Origin: Planctomycetota bacterium
GTDB lineage: Bacteria > Planctomycetota > Phycisphaerae > Phycisphaerales > UBA1924
Direction of reading: 5' to 3'
DNA: 54,667 nucleotides
Assembly (NCBI GenBank): GCA_003696675.1
Contig: RFGH01000122.1
Coordinates: forward strand, 1-54,667
Shown here: one piece after another, positions 15,507-24,607 of the stretch
Layout of the letters: every line of letters starts with the position of its first letter
Position numbering within the stretch: the first letter of the stretch is position 1
Notes under the pieces: model-generated
Database searches by the model: none
Seen by the model: only the letters and a program-made list of their open reading frames with translations
What the model was told of the DNA's origin: nothing
Made by a program: the position numbers and the translations under genes

Positions 15507-15529
15507 AACCCCCGCCTCTGCCCACATCC

Positions 15530-16474
15530 CTACACCAGCGTGTCCACCACCCCGGCCAACCCCAGGGTGCAGGAGATCAGCCCGTTCAGCGTGAAGAACG
15601 CCATCGGGATGCCCGCACGCCCCCGGCGAACCAGCACGGCATGCTCATACACCAGCACGCCGGCGACCAGCACCACCGCGCCGCCAAAGACCCACCCAAG
15701 TTGGGGTGTTGTCCGCCACGCAACGGTGAGACAGGCGAGCGATGCCGCGTGCAGCCCGTGGCTGATCCAGGCCGCCCCCCGCCAACCGAACCGAGCCGGG
15801 ATCGAGTGCAGCCCGACCGCGCGGTCGTAGTCCAGGTCCTGCAGGGCGTAGATCACATCGAAGCCGGCGACCCAGCACAGCACCATGCCCGCGAGCGCGA
15901 GGATCGCCCACCCGTCGGGCGTGCCCGAGGTGAACGGCGCGAGCCCCTGCGTGGCGATGGCGGCCGCCACCGGGCTGGCGGCGAGCGCCCCGCCCAGGAA
16001 CACATGGCACAGCCAGGTGAACCGCTTGGTGAACGAGTAGAAACCGATCCACACCAGCACCGGGCCGCCGAGGATGGTCGGCCACCAGTTCGCGTAGGCC
16101 AGCCCGAAGCCCGCGCAGCACGCCATGAACGCGATCGCACAGGCCCCGAGCAGCCACAGGCCGTCACGACGGGAGAGCGCACCGGCGGCGAAAGCACGCC
16201 GGGCCGTGCGCGGGTTGCCGGCGTCGATCCGTGCGTCCGCCACACGGTTGACCAGCATGGCCCAGGTGCGGGCGAAGAACATGCACGCCACCACGAGCGT
16301 GAGGATGCCCGCGAAACGGGACCAGAGGATCCAGCCTTCCTTGCCATCGCGGGGCGCCGTCAGGAAGGCGGCCAGCACGGCGAACGGCAACGCGAACACC
16401 GAGTGCGCCAGTTTGATGTCCCGCAGGGCGAGGAAGACGCGGGCGAATGGGCTTGCGACGGGCAACGCGGACAC
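15530..16474 (-). CDS. UbiA-family polyprenyltransferase (quinone biosynthesis)
   Basis: A polytopic membrane prenyltransferase of about 314 residues. The first aspartate-rich motif is NRVADARID near residue 78 and the second is DLDYDRAVGLHSIP near 215, the signature pair of UbiA enzymes that bind prenyl diphosphate through Mg2+. Eight or nine hydrophobic segments surround them. In bacteria lacking the classical men genes, this UbiA-like subgroup acts in futalosine-dependent menaquinone synthesis, so a menaquinone role is plausible but not shown here. A TTG at 16480 is possible, but a TATCCT -10-like element overlaps it and lies 5 nt before the GTG at 16474, which I prefer. Confidence 0.88.
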   Translation of the reverse strand: MSALPVASPFARVFLALRDIKLAHSVFALPFAVLAAFLTAPRDGKEGWILWSRFAGILTLVVACMFFARTWAMLVNRVADARIDAGNPRTARRAFAAGALSRRDGLWLLGACAIAFMACCAGFGLAYANWWPTILGGPVLVWIGFYSFTKRFTWLCHVFLGGALAASPVAAAIATQGLAPFTSGTPDGWAILALAGMVLCWVAGFDVIYALQDLDYDRAVGLHSIPARFGWRGAAWISHGLHAASLACLTVAWRTTPQLGWVFGGAVVLVAGVLVYEHAVLVRRGRAGIPMAFFTLNGLISCTLGLAGVVDTLV

Positions 16475-16494
16475 GCCCAAGGATAGGTGCGGGC

Positions 16495-16528
16495 CAAAAA
16501 CAACGCCGCCCCCGGGGGGACCGGGGGC
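16495..16528 (-). terminator. Intrinsic terminator after the 16553 subtilase
   Basis: On the minus strand an 8-bp GC stem (GCCCCCGG, 16528-16521, with CCGGGGGC, 16515-16508) and a 5-nt loop are followed by GGCGTTG and then five Ts. It lies just after the subtilase stop and just before the prenyltransferase gene. The T-run begins a few bases late, so efficiency is uncertain. Confidence 0.55.
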
Positions 16529-16552
16529 GACACGAGGGGATCGATCCGATGC

Positions 16553-18685
16553 TCACGGGCAGCCGAGGTTGTACTGGTTGATGTATTCCTGCAGGTCGAA
16601 GATGTTGAACACGCCGAACGGGGCGGCCAAGTCGGCCGAGTCGTCCTGGGTGTTGTAAAGCCCGATGTAGGCCTGGATGTCGAAGATGTTGAGCGTGCCG
16701 TAAGGCTCGGCAAGATCGGCCGCGGAGCAGCCCGGGAAGTTGTTCTCGGTGACATCGCCCGAGATGACCACCGCGTAGCCCTGCTGACCAATGTTGACCG
16801 CCGTGCCGCGGACGCGGACGACATAGTCGCCGGGCAGCGGGTTGGCCATGCGGATCATCTCAACATTGTTGATCGCGTCGGCGGTGCCGCCGGTGTTCGA
16901 GAACCCGCCGCTGAAGACATTGCCGAGCAGCTGGAAGCCGAAGGGCGAGTCCAGCTCGAGATCGAGGTTGTTGACCGGTGCGAACGACGCGTTGGTCGCG
17001 GCCGGGGCGTCATGGAAGACCATTGTGACCCGGAGCTCTTCCATGTTCGAGTTGACCGTGAAGGGGATCTCGATCACATCGCCGGTGGAGAGCGCCTCGT
17101 TCGAACCGTTGCGGACATCGCGGACGATGTTGTAGCGGCTGTCGCCCTCGAAGTAGAGCGCGTTATCGAGAAGCACGCGGCCCCAGCCCTCGCGGTTGGA
17201 GGGATAGCCGGCGATGCCGGTCATGTCGACCGTCGAGTTGAGCAGGGTCGCTTTGATCAGCGTGCCGGAAGGGATGAATGCGTCCTCGGCCTGGGCCGAG
17301 CCGGTGGGGTAGAACCCGTCGGTGTAGTACTGACGGACGAGCGCCGCGGCGCCGGCGATCGCCGGGGCTGCCATCGATGTGCCGGTGGCGGTGGTCGTCG
17401 AGCAGCCCGACGAGCCGGTCGACGAGCGCGTCGAGCAGCCCGGCGCGAAGATCTCCGGCTTGCGCCGCCCGTCGGAGGTGGTTCCTTGGCCGCCCGAGCA
17501 GAACGAGCCTTGGTTGGGGTTGTCCTGCGACGCGCCCACGGCGAGCAAGTTCTTGGCATTCTCGGGGTTCTTGAGCGTCGAGGTGTTGGTCACCGCGAAG
17601 ATGACGAGGTTGTCGTCGTTCTGCCAGGAGAAGTCATCGATGGCGCGGCACATGTTGTCGTACGCCACGGTGCCGTCGTTGCCCCACGAGTTCGTGTGGA
17701 TGGCCGCGCCCTGGCTGTAGTGGGTGCTGAGCCGGTTGAAGACCGCCGAGTAGCTGAAGCTGGGAGTGACATTGAACACGAGCCGGGCGTTGTACGCCAC
17801 GCCGCGTGCGTCGTTGTTGGTGCCGCTGTCGCCCAGCGCGGTGCCCGCGACATGGGTGCCGTGGAAGTCGTATCCCAAAGAGGTGTTGTACGCCTGGATC
17901 TTGCGGTGGTTGGGGCCGATGGGGTCGCCCTCGGGGTCGGAGAAGGAGCAGTGGTTCACGGCGACCCGGCCGTCCATCACCGCGATGAGCTGACCTTCGC
18001 CGCGGATGCCCGCGTCGTACACGGGGTACGAGCCGTTGATGTTGGACTGGACGATCCAGCGGTTGGTGCTGTTGCGGAATGTGATCTCGGGCGCGGGTTC
18101 GATCCACTGCACGCCGTCGTGGGCGGACAGCGAACGGACCGCCGCGGGGGCGCCGAGCACCTCGAGCATGAAGCGATCACCCTCGAGCTGCGTGGACACG
18201 ACGCGGAGCCCGGCGTCGCGGGCCGCGTTCGCGGCGGCTGCGGAATCAGCGCCCGGAAACAGGGTGACCACGGCCGGCACATCGCCGGACGCCGTCAGCG
18301 CCCGCATCTCGGGTGTCTCGTACTGGCGGAAGCCGAGATCCGGCGAAACCTTCCACGCGGCATCGAACGCGATCACGCGCTCGACGAACGGGAGCACATC
18401 GAGCGCCTCCATCCGGGCGCGTCGGATGTCGAGCACGAAGGCGTTGGTCGGTATGTAGTCGAGCACACGGGCGCCCGAAGCCTCGATCGCGGCACGCCGG
18501 TCGGCGTCCATCGGCCCGTCGAGCTGGACGAGCACCCGCGTGGGCAGACGCTCGCCGGCCTGCATGGCCGTGCGGACATCGGTGATGGTGGACGGATCGA
18601 CCGTGCCGGCTTTGAACTGGAGCGGGGCTCCGAGTGCGGAACCGGCGATCACGGTGACAACGAGAGCCAGGGGCGTGCGGTTCAT
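16553..18685 (-). CDS. Exported subtilisin-like serine protease with dockerin-like C-terminal doublet
   Basis: The 710-residue protein has a clear signal peptide (RTPLALVVTVIAGSALG) and an inhibitor-like propeptide (DVRTAMQAGERLPTRVLVQL). The S8 catalytic domain carries the triad at about D238 (IAVMDGRV), H275 (FHGTHVAG) and S437 (GTSMAAPAIAG). A jelly-roll/P-domain-like region follows to about 640. The C-terminus is the doubled module CSAADLAEPYGTLNIFD ... AYIGLYN and DLAAPFGVFNIFD ... YINQYNLGCP. The triad is complete, so it should be active outside the cytoplasm. Its C-terminal module resembles that of the 31362 protease more than any other in the window. Confidence 0.93.
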   Translation of the reverse strand: MNRTPLALVVTVIAGSALGAPLQFKAGTVDPSTITDVRTAMQAGERLPTRVLVQLDGPMDADRRAAIEASGARVLDYIPTNAFVLDIRRARMEALDVLPFVERVIAFDAAWKVSPDLGFRQYETPEMRALTASGDVPAVVTLFPGADSAAAANAARDAGLRVVSTQLEGDRFMLEVLGAPAAVRSLSAHDGVQWIEPAPEITFRNSTNRWIVQSNINGSYPVYDAGIRGEGQLIAVMDGRVAVNHCSFSDPEGDPIGPNHRKIQAYNTSLGYDFHGTHVAGTALGDSGTNNDARGVAYNARLVFNVTPSFSYSAVFNRLSTHYSQGAAIHTNSWGNDGTVAYDNMCRAIDDFSWQNDDNLVIFAVTNTSTLKNPENAKNLLAVGASQDNPNQGSFCSGGQGTTSDGRRKPEIFAPGCSTRSSTGSSGCSTTTATGTSMAAPAIAGAAALVRQYYTDGFYPTGSAQAEDAFIPSGTLIKATLLNSTVDMTGIAGYPSNREGWGRVLLDNALYFEGDSRYNIVRDVRNGSNEALSTGDVIEIPFTVNSNMEELRVTMVFHDAPAATNASFAPVNNLDLELDSPFGFQLLGNVFSGGFSNTGGTADAINNVEMIRMANPLPGDYVVRVRGTAVNIGQQGYAVVISGDVTENNFPGCSAADLAEPYGTLNIFDIQAYIGLYNTQDDSADLAAPFGVFNIFDLQEYINQYNLGCP

Positions 18686-18847
18686 GTCTACTCCGATGGA
18701 TATTCGGGCACGACCCGGGGGACCACACAGACCCGTCGGCCTGGGGAGACACGAATCGAACCCCTCGAGACTGCAAAGACGCCCGAACGGACGCCGGGGA
18801 GTTGTACGCCCATCCGGGCGTGGAGGTTCCCCGTCCGGTGAGCGAGA

Positions 18848-19246
18848 TCAGGCGGCCTGGGTCACCCCCCGACGCCCAGAAAGGGCGATTTTCTGTGCTT
18901 GAGGGACGCTGCGGGCCATCCGCAGACGCCTGGCGAAACCGGCTTTCTTGAGCATCCGGGCGGTTTCGCCCGGCACCTCGGCCAGGACGAGCACCCCGCC
19001 CAGACGGGCGAGGGATTCGGTGACCTCCGCCAAGACCCCCACACAGGTCCCCGAGAGGGTCTCCAGCCCTCGCATCGACAGCACGATGCTCGGGGGGCTG
19101 CCCGGGCGGTGGAGCGAGACCAGCTCGCCGCGGAGTTTCTCGGCATCGAGCGGTCGGAGGGATGGCTGGCGGAGCGAGAGCTCGACCACATCCCCGGTCC
19201 GCATGACGCGGGTGATTCTGTCCGGTGTTCTCGGTCGCATCGTCAT
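18848..19246 (-). CDS. STAS-domain protein (anti-sigma factor antagonist-like)
   Basis: The 132-residue protein has the alternating strand/helix pattern of a STAS domain: DVVELSLRQPSLRPLDAEKL, then SIVLSMRGLETLSGTCVGVL (the conserved D/S loop region, here with Ser and Thr), then GGVLVLAEVPGETARMLKKAG. In canonical SpoIIAA/RsbV proteins the residue phosphorylated by the cognate kinase lies in that loop; here LSGT offers a candidate Ser or Thr. The start is the ATG at 19246, with a second Met 6 bp on. An RsbU-like phosphatase is encoded at 5604-7259, but no HPK-like anti-sigma kinase is in the window. Confidence 0.7.
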   Translation of the reverse strand: MTMRPRTPDRITRVMRTGDVVELSLRQPSLRPLDAEKLRGELVSLHRPGSPPSIVLSMRGLETLSGTCVGVLAEVTESLARLGGVLVLAEVPGETARMLKKAGFARRLRMARSVPQAQKIALSGRRGVTQAA

Positions 19247-19392
19247 CCTGTTCCCAAACGCCCCGAGCGGGGCGTCGAGAGCATGACGCACGACAGGCCC
19301 GGCGACGACACGCGGGCCGGCTCGGGGCACCACAGAGGGTCGGGCTGCGCGGGCTGGGCGAGCCGGCGCGGGGGCGGGCAGCGGTTTTCGGA

Positions 19393-19680
19393 TCAGCCCG
19401 GCCCGCCGCCGAGCAACGCCCGGACACGCTCCGGGTCGCAGCCTGCCACACGCACGGTCTTCTCCGGGCTGGTGTGCCCGGCGATGATCTCGACCTGCGT
19501 CGGTCGGACGCCGAGTTCGCGGGCCAGCAGGGCGGCGATGGCCTTGTTGGCCTTGCCGCCCTCGGGCGGGGCCGAGACGCGCACCTTGAGCCGATCGCCG
19601 AGCATGCCGCCCAGGGCGTCGCGGGAAGCGCCCGGCACCGCCTTGATCCGGATTTCGATCGGTCCCTCGCTCACGGGCAT
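19393..19680 (-). CDS. DUF167 (YggU-like) family protein
   Basis: A 95-residue protein matching the compact DUF167/YggU fold: EIRIKAVPGASRDAL, then LKVRVSAPPEGGKANKAIAALLARELGV, the most conserved stretch of the family, then VEIIAGHTSPEKTVRV. The family is widespread in bacteria and archaea and its molecular function is unknown. Its ATG lies 10 bp inside the end of the upstream dockerin-protein gene, so the two overlap and may be co-transcribed. Confidence 0.9.
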   Translation of the reverse strand: MPVSEGPIEIRIKAVPGASRDALGGMLGDRLKVRVSAPPEGGKANKAIAALLARELGVRPTQVEIIAGHTSPEKTVRVAGCDPERVRALLGGGPG

Positions 19681-21446
19681 GGTGTGAGATATCGGGCGAT
19701 GAACACCATCACATCTTTCGGGGTGACCTGGCCGTCGAAGTCGAAGTCAGCCGCGGTCGACTGCGCCCGATAGGCGTCGATGTAGGCCGCGATGTCGAAG
19801 AAGTTCAGGCGACCGTCGGTGTTGAAGTCCGCGGGCGGTGAGGCCGCGATCGTGACGGTCTGGTTGGCGGGAACAACGAAGCGCGTGGTTCGGAACCCGT
19901 CGGGCCACTCGATCTCGATCGAGTCGACGGCCGTTGCGGAACCGATGCCGAAATGCAGGGTCATCTCGGACTGCGAGAGGAAACTGGTGCGCCCGTCGAG
20001 TTGCTGGTACTGGGTGCGCCCGTTGGCGGTGACATAGACCTTGGACCCCACGCCCCGCGGGGCCAGGCACGGGTGGGACGATGTATCGAGATCGATGCGG
20101 AGAAAGTTGCCCTGGGCGGTCGAATCGTTGCGGTAGAGCCGCACGGGCTGGTTGCGTTCGACAAAGAGCAGGTCAACCTTGCCGTCGCGGTTGTAGTCGA
20201 GATGAACGAGCCCGCGACCCTGGCCCGTCCAGGCCATGCCCGCGGGGGCGGCCTGATCGGAGAAAACACCGGACCCGTTGTTGATGTACAGGCGTGCCGG
20301 CTCGTTCACCCAGCCGGGCCAGCCGCCTGTGGTCGCCAGATCGGTGTCTCCGTCGTTATCGATGTCGACGGCGGTGCATCCCCATGCCCAGCCGGCGTTG
20401 CCGACCCCCCGGGCGAGCCCGATGTCCTCGAACACCGGCACGCCGCTCTCGCCGACCGCCGAACTGGTGGCCCGGTACAGTGTGTTGGCGCAGGCCGGCA
20501 CCGCGGTGGGGACATAGATGTTCGTCATGAACCAGTCGAGCCGCCCGTCGCGATCGAAGTCGGCGACGGTCGCGCCCATGCCGTTGCAATCGTGGGTGAT
20601 GCCGGCCGAGGCCGTGATGTCCTCGAACGAGACCCGCCCCTCCGAGTCCGGACCGAGGTTGCGGTACAGGCGTGAGGTGTGAAAGTCGTTGGTGAGCAGC
20701 AGTTCGGGGTAGCGGTCACCATCGAGGTCAACGAAGTTGGGCGTGAACCCGCGGAGGTTGTTCGCCGGGCTGGGCAGGCGCGGGGCGGTGACACGGGTGA
20801 AGGTGCCGTCGCCGTTGTTTTCATACAGCCGGTTGCCTCCGGGCGAGTTGATCCAGGTGGAGACGAACAGATCGAGATCGCCGTCGAGGTCCATGTCGCC
20901 GAAGGTGGCGCCCATGCCGCCGACCACGCCGAAGATGTCGTTCACGCCCGCCTGCACCGCGACATCCTCGAAGCGGAACTGGCCGTTGGCGTCCGGGCCG
21001 AGGTTGCGGTAGAGCACGCTCTTGCCCGTCGCGACGGGGAAGGGGAAATCGCCGTAGTTGACCAGGAACAGGTCGAGGTAGCCGTCGTTATCGAAGTCGC
21101 CCGCGGCCATGCCGGCGGTGCGGGTCCAGCGTGCCACGCCCCAGGCGAAGGCCTCGTCGGCGAAGGTGCCGTCCTGCTGGTTGATGTAGAGCTTGTCGGG
21201 CCCGGTGCCGCCCTGGGGGATGAAGATGTCCGGCCAGCCGTCGTTGTTGAAGTCCCCCACCGCTACGCCGCCGGTCTGCACCGAGTTCTCCCCCGGATAG
21301 CCGTTGGGCGTGAAGCGGGCGTTGATGCCGGCCTGCTGGGTGACCAGGGTGAAGACGGGGGCGCCCGGGGCCGACGCGGCGCCGAGGGCCATCGCGACGC
21401 CGGGGGCCAAGGCCCGGGCGGAATGCTGTCGTCTCTGAGGGGTCAT
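19671..21446 (-). CDS. Exported FG-GAP/VCBS beta-propeller protein with UnbV domain and dockerin
   Basis: The 591-residue protein has a signal peptide (LAPGVAMALGAASAPGAP). At least six calcium-binding FG-GAP/VCBS blades follow, each with a DxDxDGxxD-type loop (DFNNDGWPD, DFDNDGYLD, DMDLDGDLD, DLDGDRYPE, DFDRDGRLD, DIDNDGDTD, DYNRDGKVD). Residues about 440-520 match the ASPIC/UnbV module (SEMTLHFGIG, then VDSIEIEWPDG), as in CRTAC1-like proteins. The C-terminus holds two true dockerin-type loops (DFNTDGRLNFFDIAAYIDAY and DFDFDGQVTPKDVMVFI). It likely acts in extracellular adhesion or scaffolding. It follows nusG by 84 bp on the same strand. Confidence 0.9.
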   Translation of the reverse strand: MTPQRRQHSARALAPGVAMALGAASAPGAPVFTLVTQQAGINARFTPNGYPGENSVQTGGVAVGDFNNDGWPDIFIPQGGTGPDKLYINQQDGTFADEAFAWGVARWTRTAGMAAGDFDNDGYLDLFLVNYGDFPFPVATGKSVLYRNLGPDANGQFRFEDVAVQAGVNDIFGVVGGMGATFGDMDLDGDLDLFVSTWINSPGGNRLYENNGDGTFTRVTAPRLPSPANNLRGFTPNFVDLDGDRYPELLLTNDFHTSRLYRNLGPDSEGRVSFEDITASAGITHDCNGMGATVADFDRDGRLDWFMTNIYVPTAVPACANTLYRATSSAVGESGVPVFEDIGLARGVGNAGWAWGCTAVDIDNDGDTDLATTGGWPGWVNEPARLYINNGSGVFSDQAAPAGMAWTGQGRGLVHLDYNRDGKVDLLFVERNQPVRLYRNDSTAQGNFLRIDLDTSSHPCLAPRGVGSKVYVTANGRTQYQQLDGRTSFLSQSEMTLHFGIGSATAVDSIEIEWPDGFRTTRFVVPANQTVTIAASPPADFNTDGRLNFFDIAAYIDAYRAQSTAADFDFDGQVTPKDVMVFIARYLTPCP

Positions 21447-21530
21447 CGCCCCACAGCATGGCCGACAACGGGCCTTGGATCAAGCCAGATGCGGGGGAAA
21501 CCGGCGTCCGGGAACTCGGGCGGGGGCGGA

Positions 21531-22172
21531 TCAGGCGTCTTCGACCTTGGAGATCATCCACTCCTCGAGGTCGACCGGGGCCTGGCGGCCGAAGATGGTG
21601 ACGAGGACACGGACCATGCCTTTCTCAGGGAAGAGCTCGTCGACGGTGCCCTCGTAGTTCTCGAAGGGTCCTTCCTTGATCATGACATGCTCGCCCTTCT
21701 GGAAGGACAGGCGGACGGTCGGTTCGTCGGTCGCGGGCTGCGAGTCGCGCAGCATCTTCTCGACCTCGTGCTCGGCCATGGGGGTGGGACGACCGGCGGT
21801 GCCGATGAAGTCGCCCACGCCGGTGGTTTCTTTGATGAGGAAGAAGACATCCTGGGGGATGCGGCCGTCGGGTTCGAGGCGCATCTCGACAAAGACATAG
21901 CCGGCGTAGAGCTTCTCTTCCTTGATCTTGGTTTTGCCGCCCTTGATCGTCTTGACCTTCTCGGTGGGCACGAGGATGCGCCCGACGAGGTGGGTCATAT
22001 TCTCGATCTGGACTTTGCGGAGCAGGGTGTTCTGAACCGAGGACTCCTTGTTGGAGGCCACGCGGAGCACGAACCAGTCCATGCCCTCCTGGCGGATGGG
22101 CTCGTCGTGCCCGATGACGCCCTCGCGGATGGGCTGGCCGACGGTTTCGGTCTGTTGGGTGGTGTCTTCCAT
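21531..22172 (-). CDS. nusG: Transcription termination/antitermination factor NusG
   Basis: Binds RNA polymerase and modulates elongation, Rho-dependent termination and coupling to ribosomes. Residues 25-150 are the NGN domain (MDWFVLRVASNKESSVQ ... KLYAGYVFVEMRL ... GVGDFIGTAGRPTPM). The KOW domain follows (FQKGEHVMIKEGPFENYEGTV). The 213-residue version starting at 22172 is chosen because the upstream in-frame extension lacks a ribosome site and conservation. An N-terminal tail of about 25 polar residues precedes the NGN domain. It is the last gene of the tRNA-Thr-tuf-rpmG-tRNA-Trp-secE-nusG cluster. The usual next genes (rplK, rplA) are absent. Confidence 0.97.
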   Translation of the reverse strand: MEDTTQQTETVGQPIREGVIGHDEPIRQEGMDWFVLRVASNKESSVQNTLLRKVQIENMTHLVGRILVPTEKVKTIKGGKTKIKEEKLYAGYVFVEMRLEPDGRIPQDVFFLIKETTGVGDFIGTAGRPTPMAEHEVEKMLRDSQPATDEPTVRLSFQKGEHVMIKEGPFENYEGTVDELFPEKGMVRVLVTIFGRQAPVDLEEWMISKVEDA

Positions 22173-22191
22173 GGTCTGTGTGCCTTTCGCG

Positions 22192-22887
22192 TCAGCTCTG
22201 CAGCACATCGATGGTTCTGAAGAACCAGGACAAGGACATGTCGATCCCGAAGAGGATGCCCGCGATCAGGAAGGCCGCCACGATGACGACGATGGTGGAT
22301 CCCTTGATCTGCTTGTAGGTGCTCCAGTTGACCTTCTTCATCTCCGAATCGGTGGCGATGAGGAAGTCCGAGGATCGGGGGTTGATGGCGACGAACCAGA
22401 CAATGGCCAGGGTGCCGATGAGGATGATCGTCCCGGCCACACCCGCCTGCAGGTAGAGCTGGGGGAAGATCGGCTCAGCGGTCGCCCCGTCGACGGTGGC
22501 GGTGAAGGCGGGGTTGAGAGGGTCGTCGCCGACGATCACGCGGACGGTATCGGCGGCCTCGTCGCGCACCTTGGTGCTGTTGAACGAGTCGACCACCAAG
22601 TCGGCCCGGCCGGAGGACATGGGCCGGTACTCCACGACGCGGCCGGAGCCGAAGGAGACGGGGACATCGGAGTCGCCCTCGATGCGGAGCAGCGAGACAT
22701 TGTCGCCCGCGGCGGCGGCGCCGTTGCCGCCCGAGGTCGAGAAGGTCCAGTGTTTGGCGGGCAAGCGGACGATCTGGGCCTGATTCCAGCCCCACATGGC
22801 GCCAAAGACCACGATGAGGCCGCTGGCCGCGGCGGTGAGCACGCGGACCCAGTACCCCTGACCCGGCTTGTAGACCCCCATGGGCAT
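22192..22887 (-). CDS. secE: Preprotein translocase subunit SecE, with enlarged extracytoplasmic loop
   Basis: Stabilises SecY in the inner-membrane translocon. The conserved SecE core is C-terminal: amphipathic helix FLIATDSEMKKVNWSTYKQI, then the transmembrane helix STIVVIVAAFLIAGILFGI, near residues 173-215. At 231 residues it is much longer than typical SecE (about 60, or about 127 in E. coli). Two further helices (VRVLTAAASGLIVVFGAMWG near 15-34, VAGTIILIGTLAIVWFVAI near 147-166) flank an extra domain of roughly 110 residues rich in beta strands, which would lie outside the cytoplasm. The position between tRNA-Trp and nusG is the classical one and supports the call. Confidence 0.93.
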   Translation of the reverse strand: MPMGVYKPGQGYWVRVLTAAASGLIVVFGAMWGWNQAQIVRLPAKHWTFSTSGGNGAAAAGDNVSLLRIEGDSDVPVSFGSGRVVEYRPMSSGRADLVVDSFNSTKVRDEAADTVRVIVGDDPLNPAFTATVDGATAEPIFPQLYLQAGVAGTIILIGTLAIVWFVAINPRSSDFLIATDSEMKKVNWSTYKQIKGSTIVVIVAAFLIAGILFGIDMSLSWFFRTIDVLQS

Positions 22888-22942
22888 GTGGATGCCTCCC
22901 AGGCTGGCCGGCGCTCACGCGGCGCGGGCGGGGTGTTTCAAA

Positions 22943-23015
22943 CACGGCAGGAGGGACTCGAACCCCCGACCGGTGGATTTGGAATCCACTGCTCTACCAA
23001 CTGAGCTACTGCCGT
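22943..23015 (-). tRNA. trnW: tRNA-Trp (anticodon CCA)
   Basis: On the minus strand a full cloverleaf can be drawn: acceptor ACGGCAG/CTGCCGT, D-arm GCTCAGTTGGTAGAGC, anticodon stem GTGGA/TCCAC with the 7-nt loop TTCCAAA, and T-arm with GTTCGAGT. The anticodon is CCA. The discriminator base is G and the 3' CCA is not encoded. It lies between rpmG and secE, the conserved place for tRNA-Trp. Confidence 0.96.
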
Positions 23016-23102
23016 TCGAGCGACGAGCCACTTGCGACTCGCCACCGGGGGAAGAAGCGACGGAATGGTCCCGAGCCCGGAAGGTTCGTGGCCGGTCCGC
23101 GC

Positions 23103-23285
23103 TTACTTCCGCTTGATCTTGTGCATCGTGTGACGGCGCAGGCGGGGGCAGTACTTGCTGAACCCTTCCTTGAGCTTGTCGTCGATGCCGCCTTTGGTGT
23201 TGATGGAGGTGCGGTAGTTGAGGTCACCGGTCTCGGTGCACTGCAGCCACACATACTCGCGGGCCATCGCCTTCTTCTTCGCCAT
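23103..23285 (-). CDS. rpmG: Ribosomal protein bL33, cysteine-depleted form
   Basis: A 60-residue large-subunit ribosomal protein (REYVWLQCTETGDLNYRT ... GFSKYCPRLRRHTMHKIKRK). Zinc-binding L33 proteins have two CxxC pairs. Here each pair keeps only one cysteine (LQCTET and KYCPRL), so it is a C-minus type that should not bind zinc. It sits between tuf and tRNA-Trp in the conserved order. An 11-residue Lys/Ala/Met-rich N-terminus precedes the fold. Confidence 0.95.
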   Translation of the reverse strand: MAKKKAMAREYVWLQCTETGDLNYRTSINTKGGIDDKLKEGFSKYCPRLRRHTMHKIKRK

Positions 23286-23386
23286 GGGGTCTCTCCCTTC
23301 AAGGCGTGTGTGTGTTCGGAAAATCGGCCCGAACGCTTTCGCGCCCGGGCCGGTTGACTACAGAGGGGTCCGGTCCCGGGATCGGC

Positions 23387-24607
23387 TTACTTGACGATCT
23401 CGGTGACGGTGCCCGAGCCGATCGTGCGACCGCCCTCGCGGACGGCGAAACGCAGACCGGTCTCCATGGCCACGGGCTTGTCGCCCAGGTCGACGAGCAT
23501 GGTCACATTGTCGCCGGGCATGCACATCTCGGCCTTCGCCCCGCCGTCGCCGTACAGCTCCATGACCTGTCCGGTCACATCGGTGGTGCGGAAGTAGAAC
23601 TGGGGCTTGTACTTGGGGAAGAAGGGGGTGTGACGCCCGCCCTCTTCCTTGGTCAGGACATAGACCTGGCCCTTGAACTGGGTGTGGGGGGTGATGGAGC
23701 CGGGCTTGCAGATGACCTGGCCGCGCTCGACCTGGTTCTTCTCGATGCCGCGGAGCAGCACGCCGCAGTTGTCGCCGGCGATCGCGGACTCGAGGGTCTT
23801 GTTGAACATCTCGACACCGGTGATGGTGGTGCTGAGGTTTTCCTTGGAGAGCCCGACGATCTCGGCGGCGTCGCCGACCTTGACCTGTCCACGCTCGACA
23901 CGACCGGTGGCGACGGTGCCGCGGCCCTTGATCGAGAAGACATCCTCGACGGAGATGAGGAAGGGCTTGTCGACCTCACGCTCGGGCTCGGGGATGTAGG
24001 TGTCGATGGTGTTGAACAGCTCGTCGATGGGGGCGCAGATGGCGTCGTCCTTGGGGTTCTCAAGGGCGGCCTTGGCCTGGCCACGGATGATGGGGGTGTC
24101 GTCGCCGGGGAAGTCGTACTTGTTCAGCAGCTCGCGGATTTCCATCTCGACGAGATCGAGCAGCTCGGGGTCGTCGACGAGATCGACCTTGTTCATGAAG
24201 ACGACGATGTGGGGCACGCCGACCTGACGGGCGAGCAGGACATGCTCGCGGGTCTGGGGCATGGGGCCGGAGTCGGCGGCGACGACGAGGATGGCGCCGT
24301 CCATCTGGGCGGCACCGGTGATCATGTTCTTGACGAAGTCGGCGTGGCCCGGGCAGTCCACATGGGCGTAGTGCCGGGTCTCGGTTTCGTACTCGACATG
24401 CGACGAGTGGATCGTCACGGTCTTGTTGGCGTCACGGACGGTGCCGCCCTTGGTGATTTCCGCGTAGGTCTTGGCACCCTGCACAAGGCCCTTGGCATCA
24501 GCGCGGGCGACCATGGCGGCGGTCAGGGTCGACTTGCCGTGGTCGATGTGCCCGATGGTGCCCACGTTGACGTGCGGCTTGGTCCGCTCGAAGGTTCCCT
24601 TCGCCAT
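23387..24607 (-). CDS. tuf: Elongation factor Tu
   Basis: GTPase that delivers aminoacyl-tRNA to the ribosome. At 406 residues it is slightly longer than the usual ~395. All G motifs are present: GHIDHGKST (G1) near residue 18, [12 protein letters not shown] (G3) near 84, NKVDLVDD (G4) near 138, and the [14 protein letters not shown] start of domain 2 near 225. It ends with the domain 3 sequence [15 protein letters not shown]. It is preceded by tRNA-Thr and followed by rpmG, the ancestral arrangement. The start at 24607 gives the standard [20 protein letters not shown]-terminus. Confidence 0.99.
   Translation of the reverse strand: MAKGTFERTKPHVNVGTIGHIDHGKSTLTAAMVARADAKGLVQGAKTYAEITKGGTVRDANKTVTIHSSHVEYETETRHYAHVDCPGHADFVKNMITGAAQMDGAILVVAADSGPMPQTREHVLLARQVGVPHIVVFMNKVDLVDDPELLDLVEMEIRELLNKYDFPGDDTPIIRGQAKAALENPKDDAICAPIDELFNTIDTYIPEPEREVDKPFLISVEDVFSIKGRGTVATGRVERGQVKVGDAAEIVGLSKENLSTTITGVEMFNKTLESAIAGDNCGVLLRGIEKNQVERGQVICKPGSITPHTQFKGQVYVLTKEEGGRHTPFFPKYKPQFYFRTTDVTGQVMELYGDGGAKAEMCMPGDNVTMLVDLGDKPVAMETGLRFAVREGGRTIGSGTVTEIVK

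Noticed and set aside
16487-18841. A 784-codon plus-strand frame opposite the 16553 subtilase
   Set aside because: The subtilase on the minus strand has a full catalytic triad and signal peptide; this frame has no recognisable fold.
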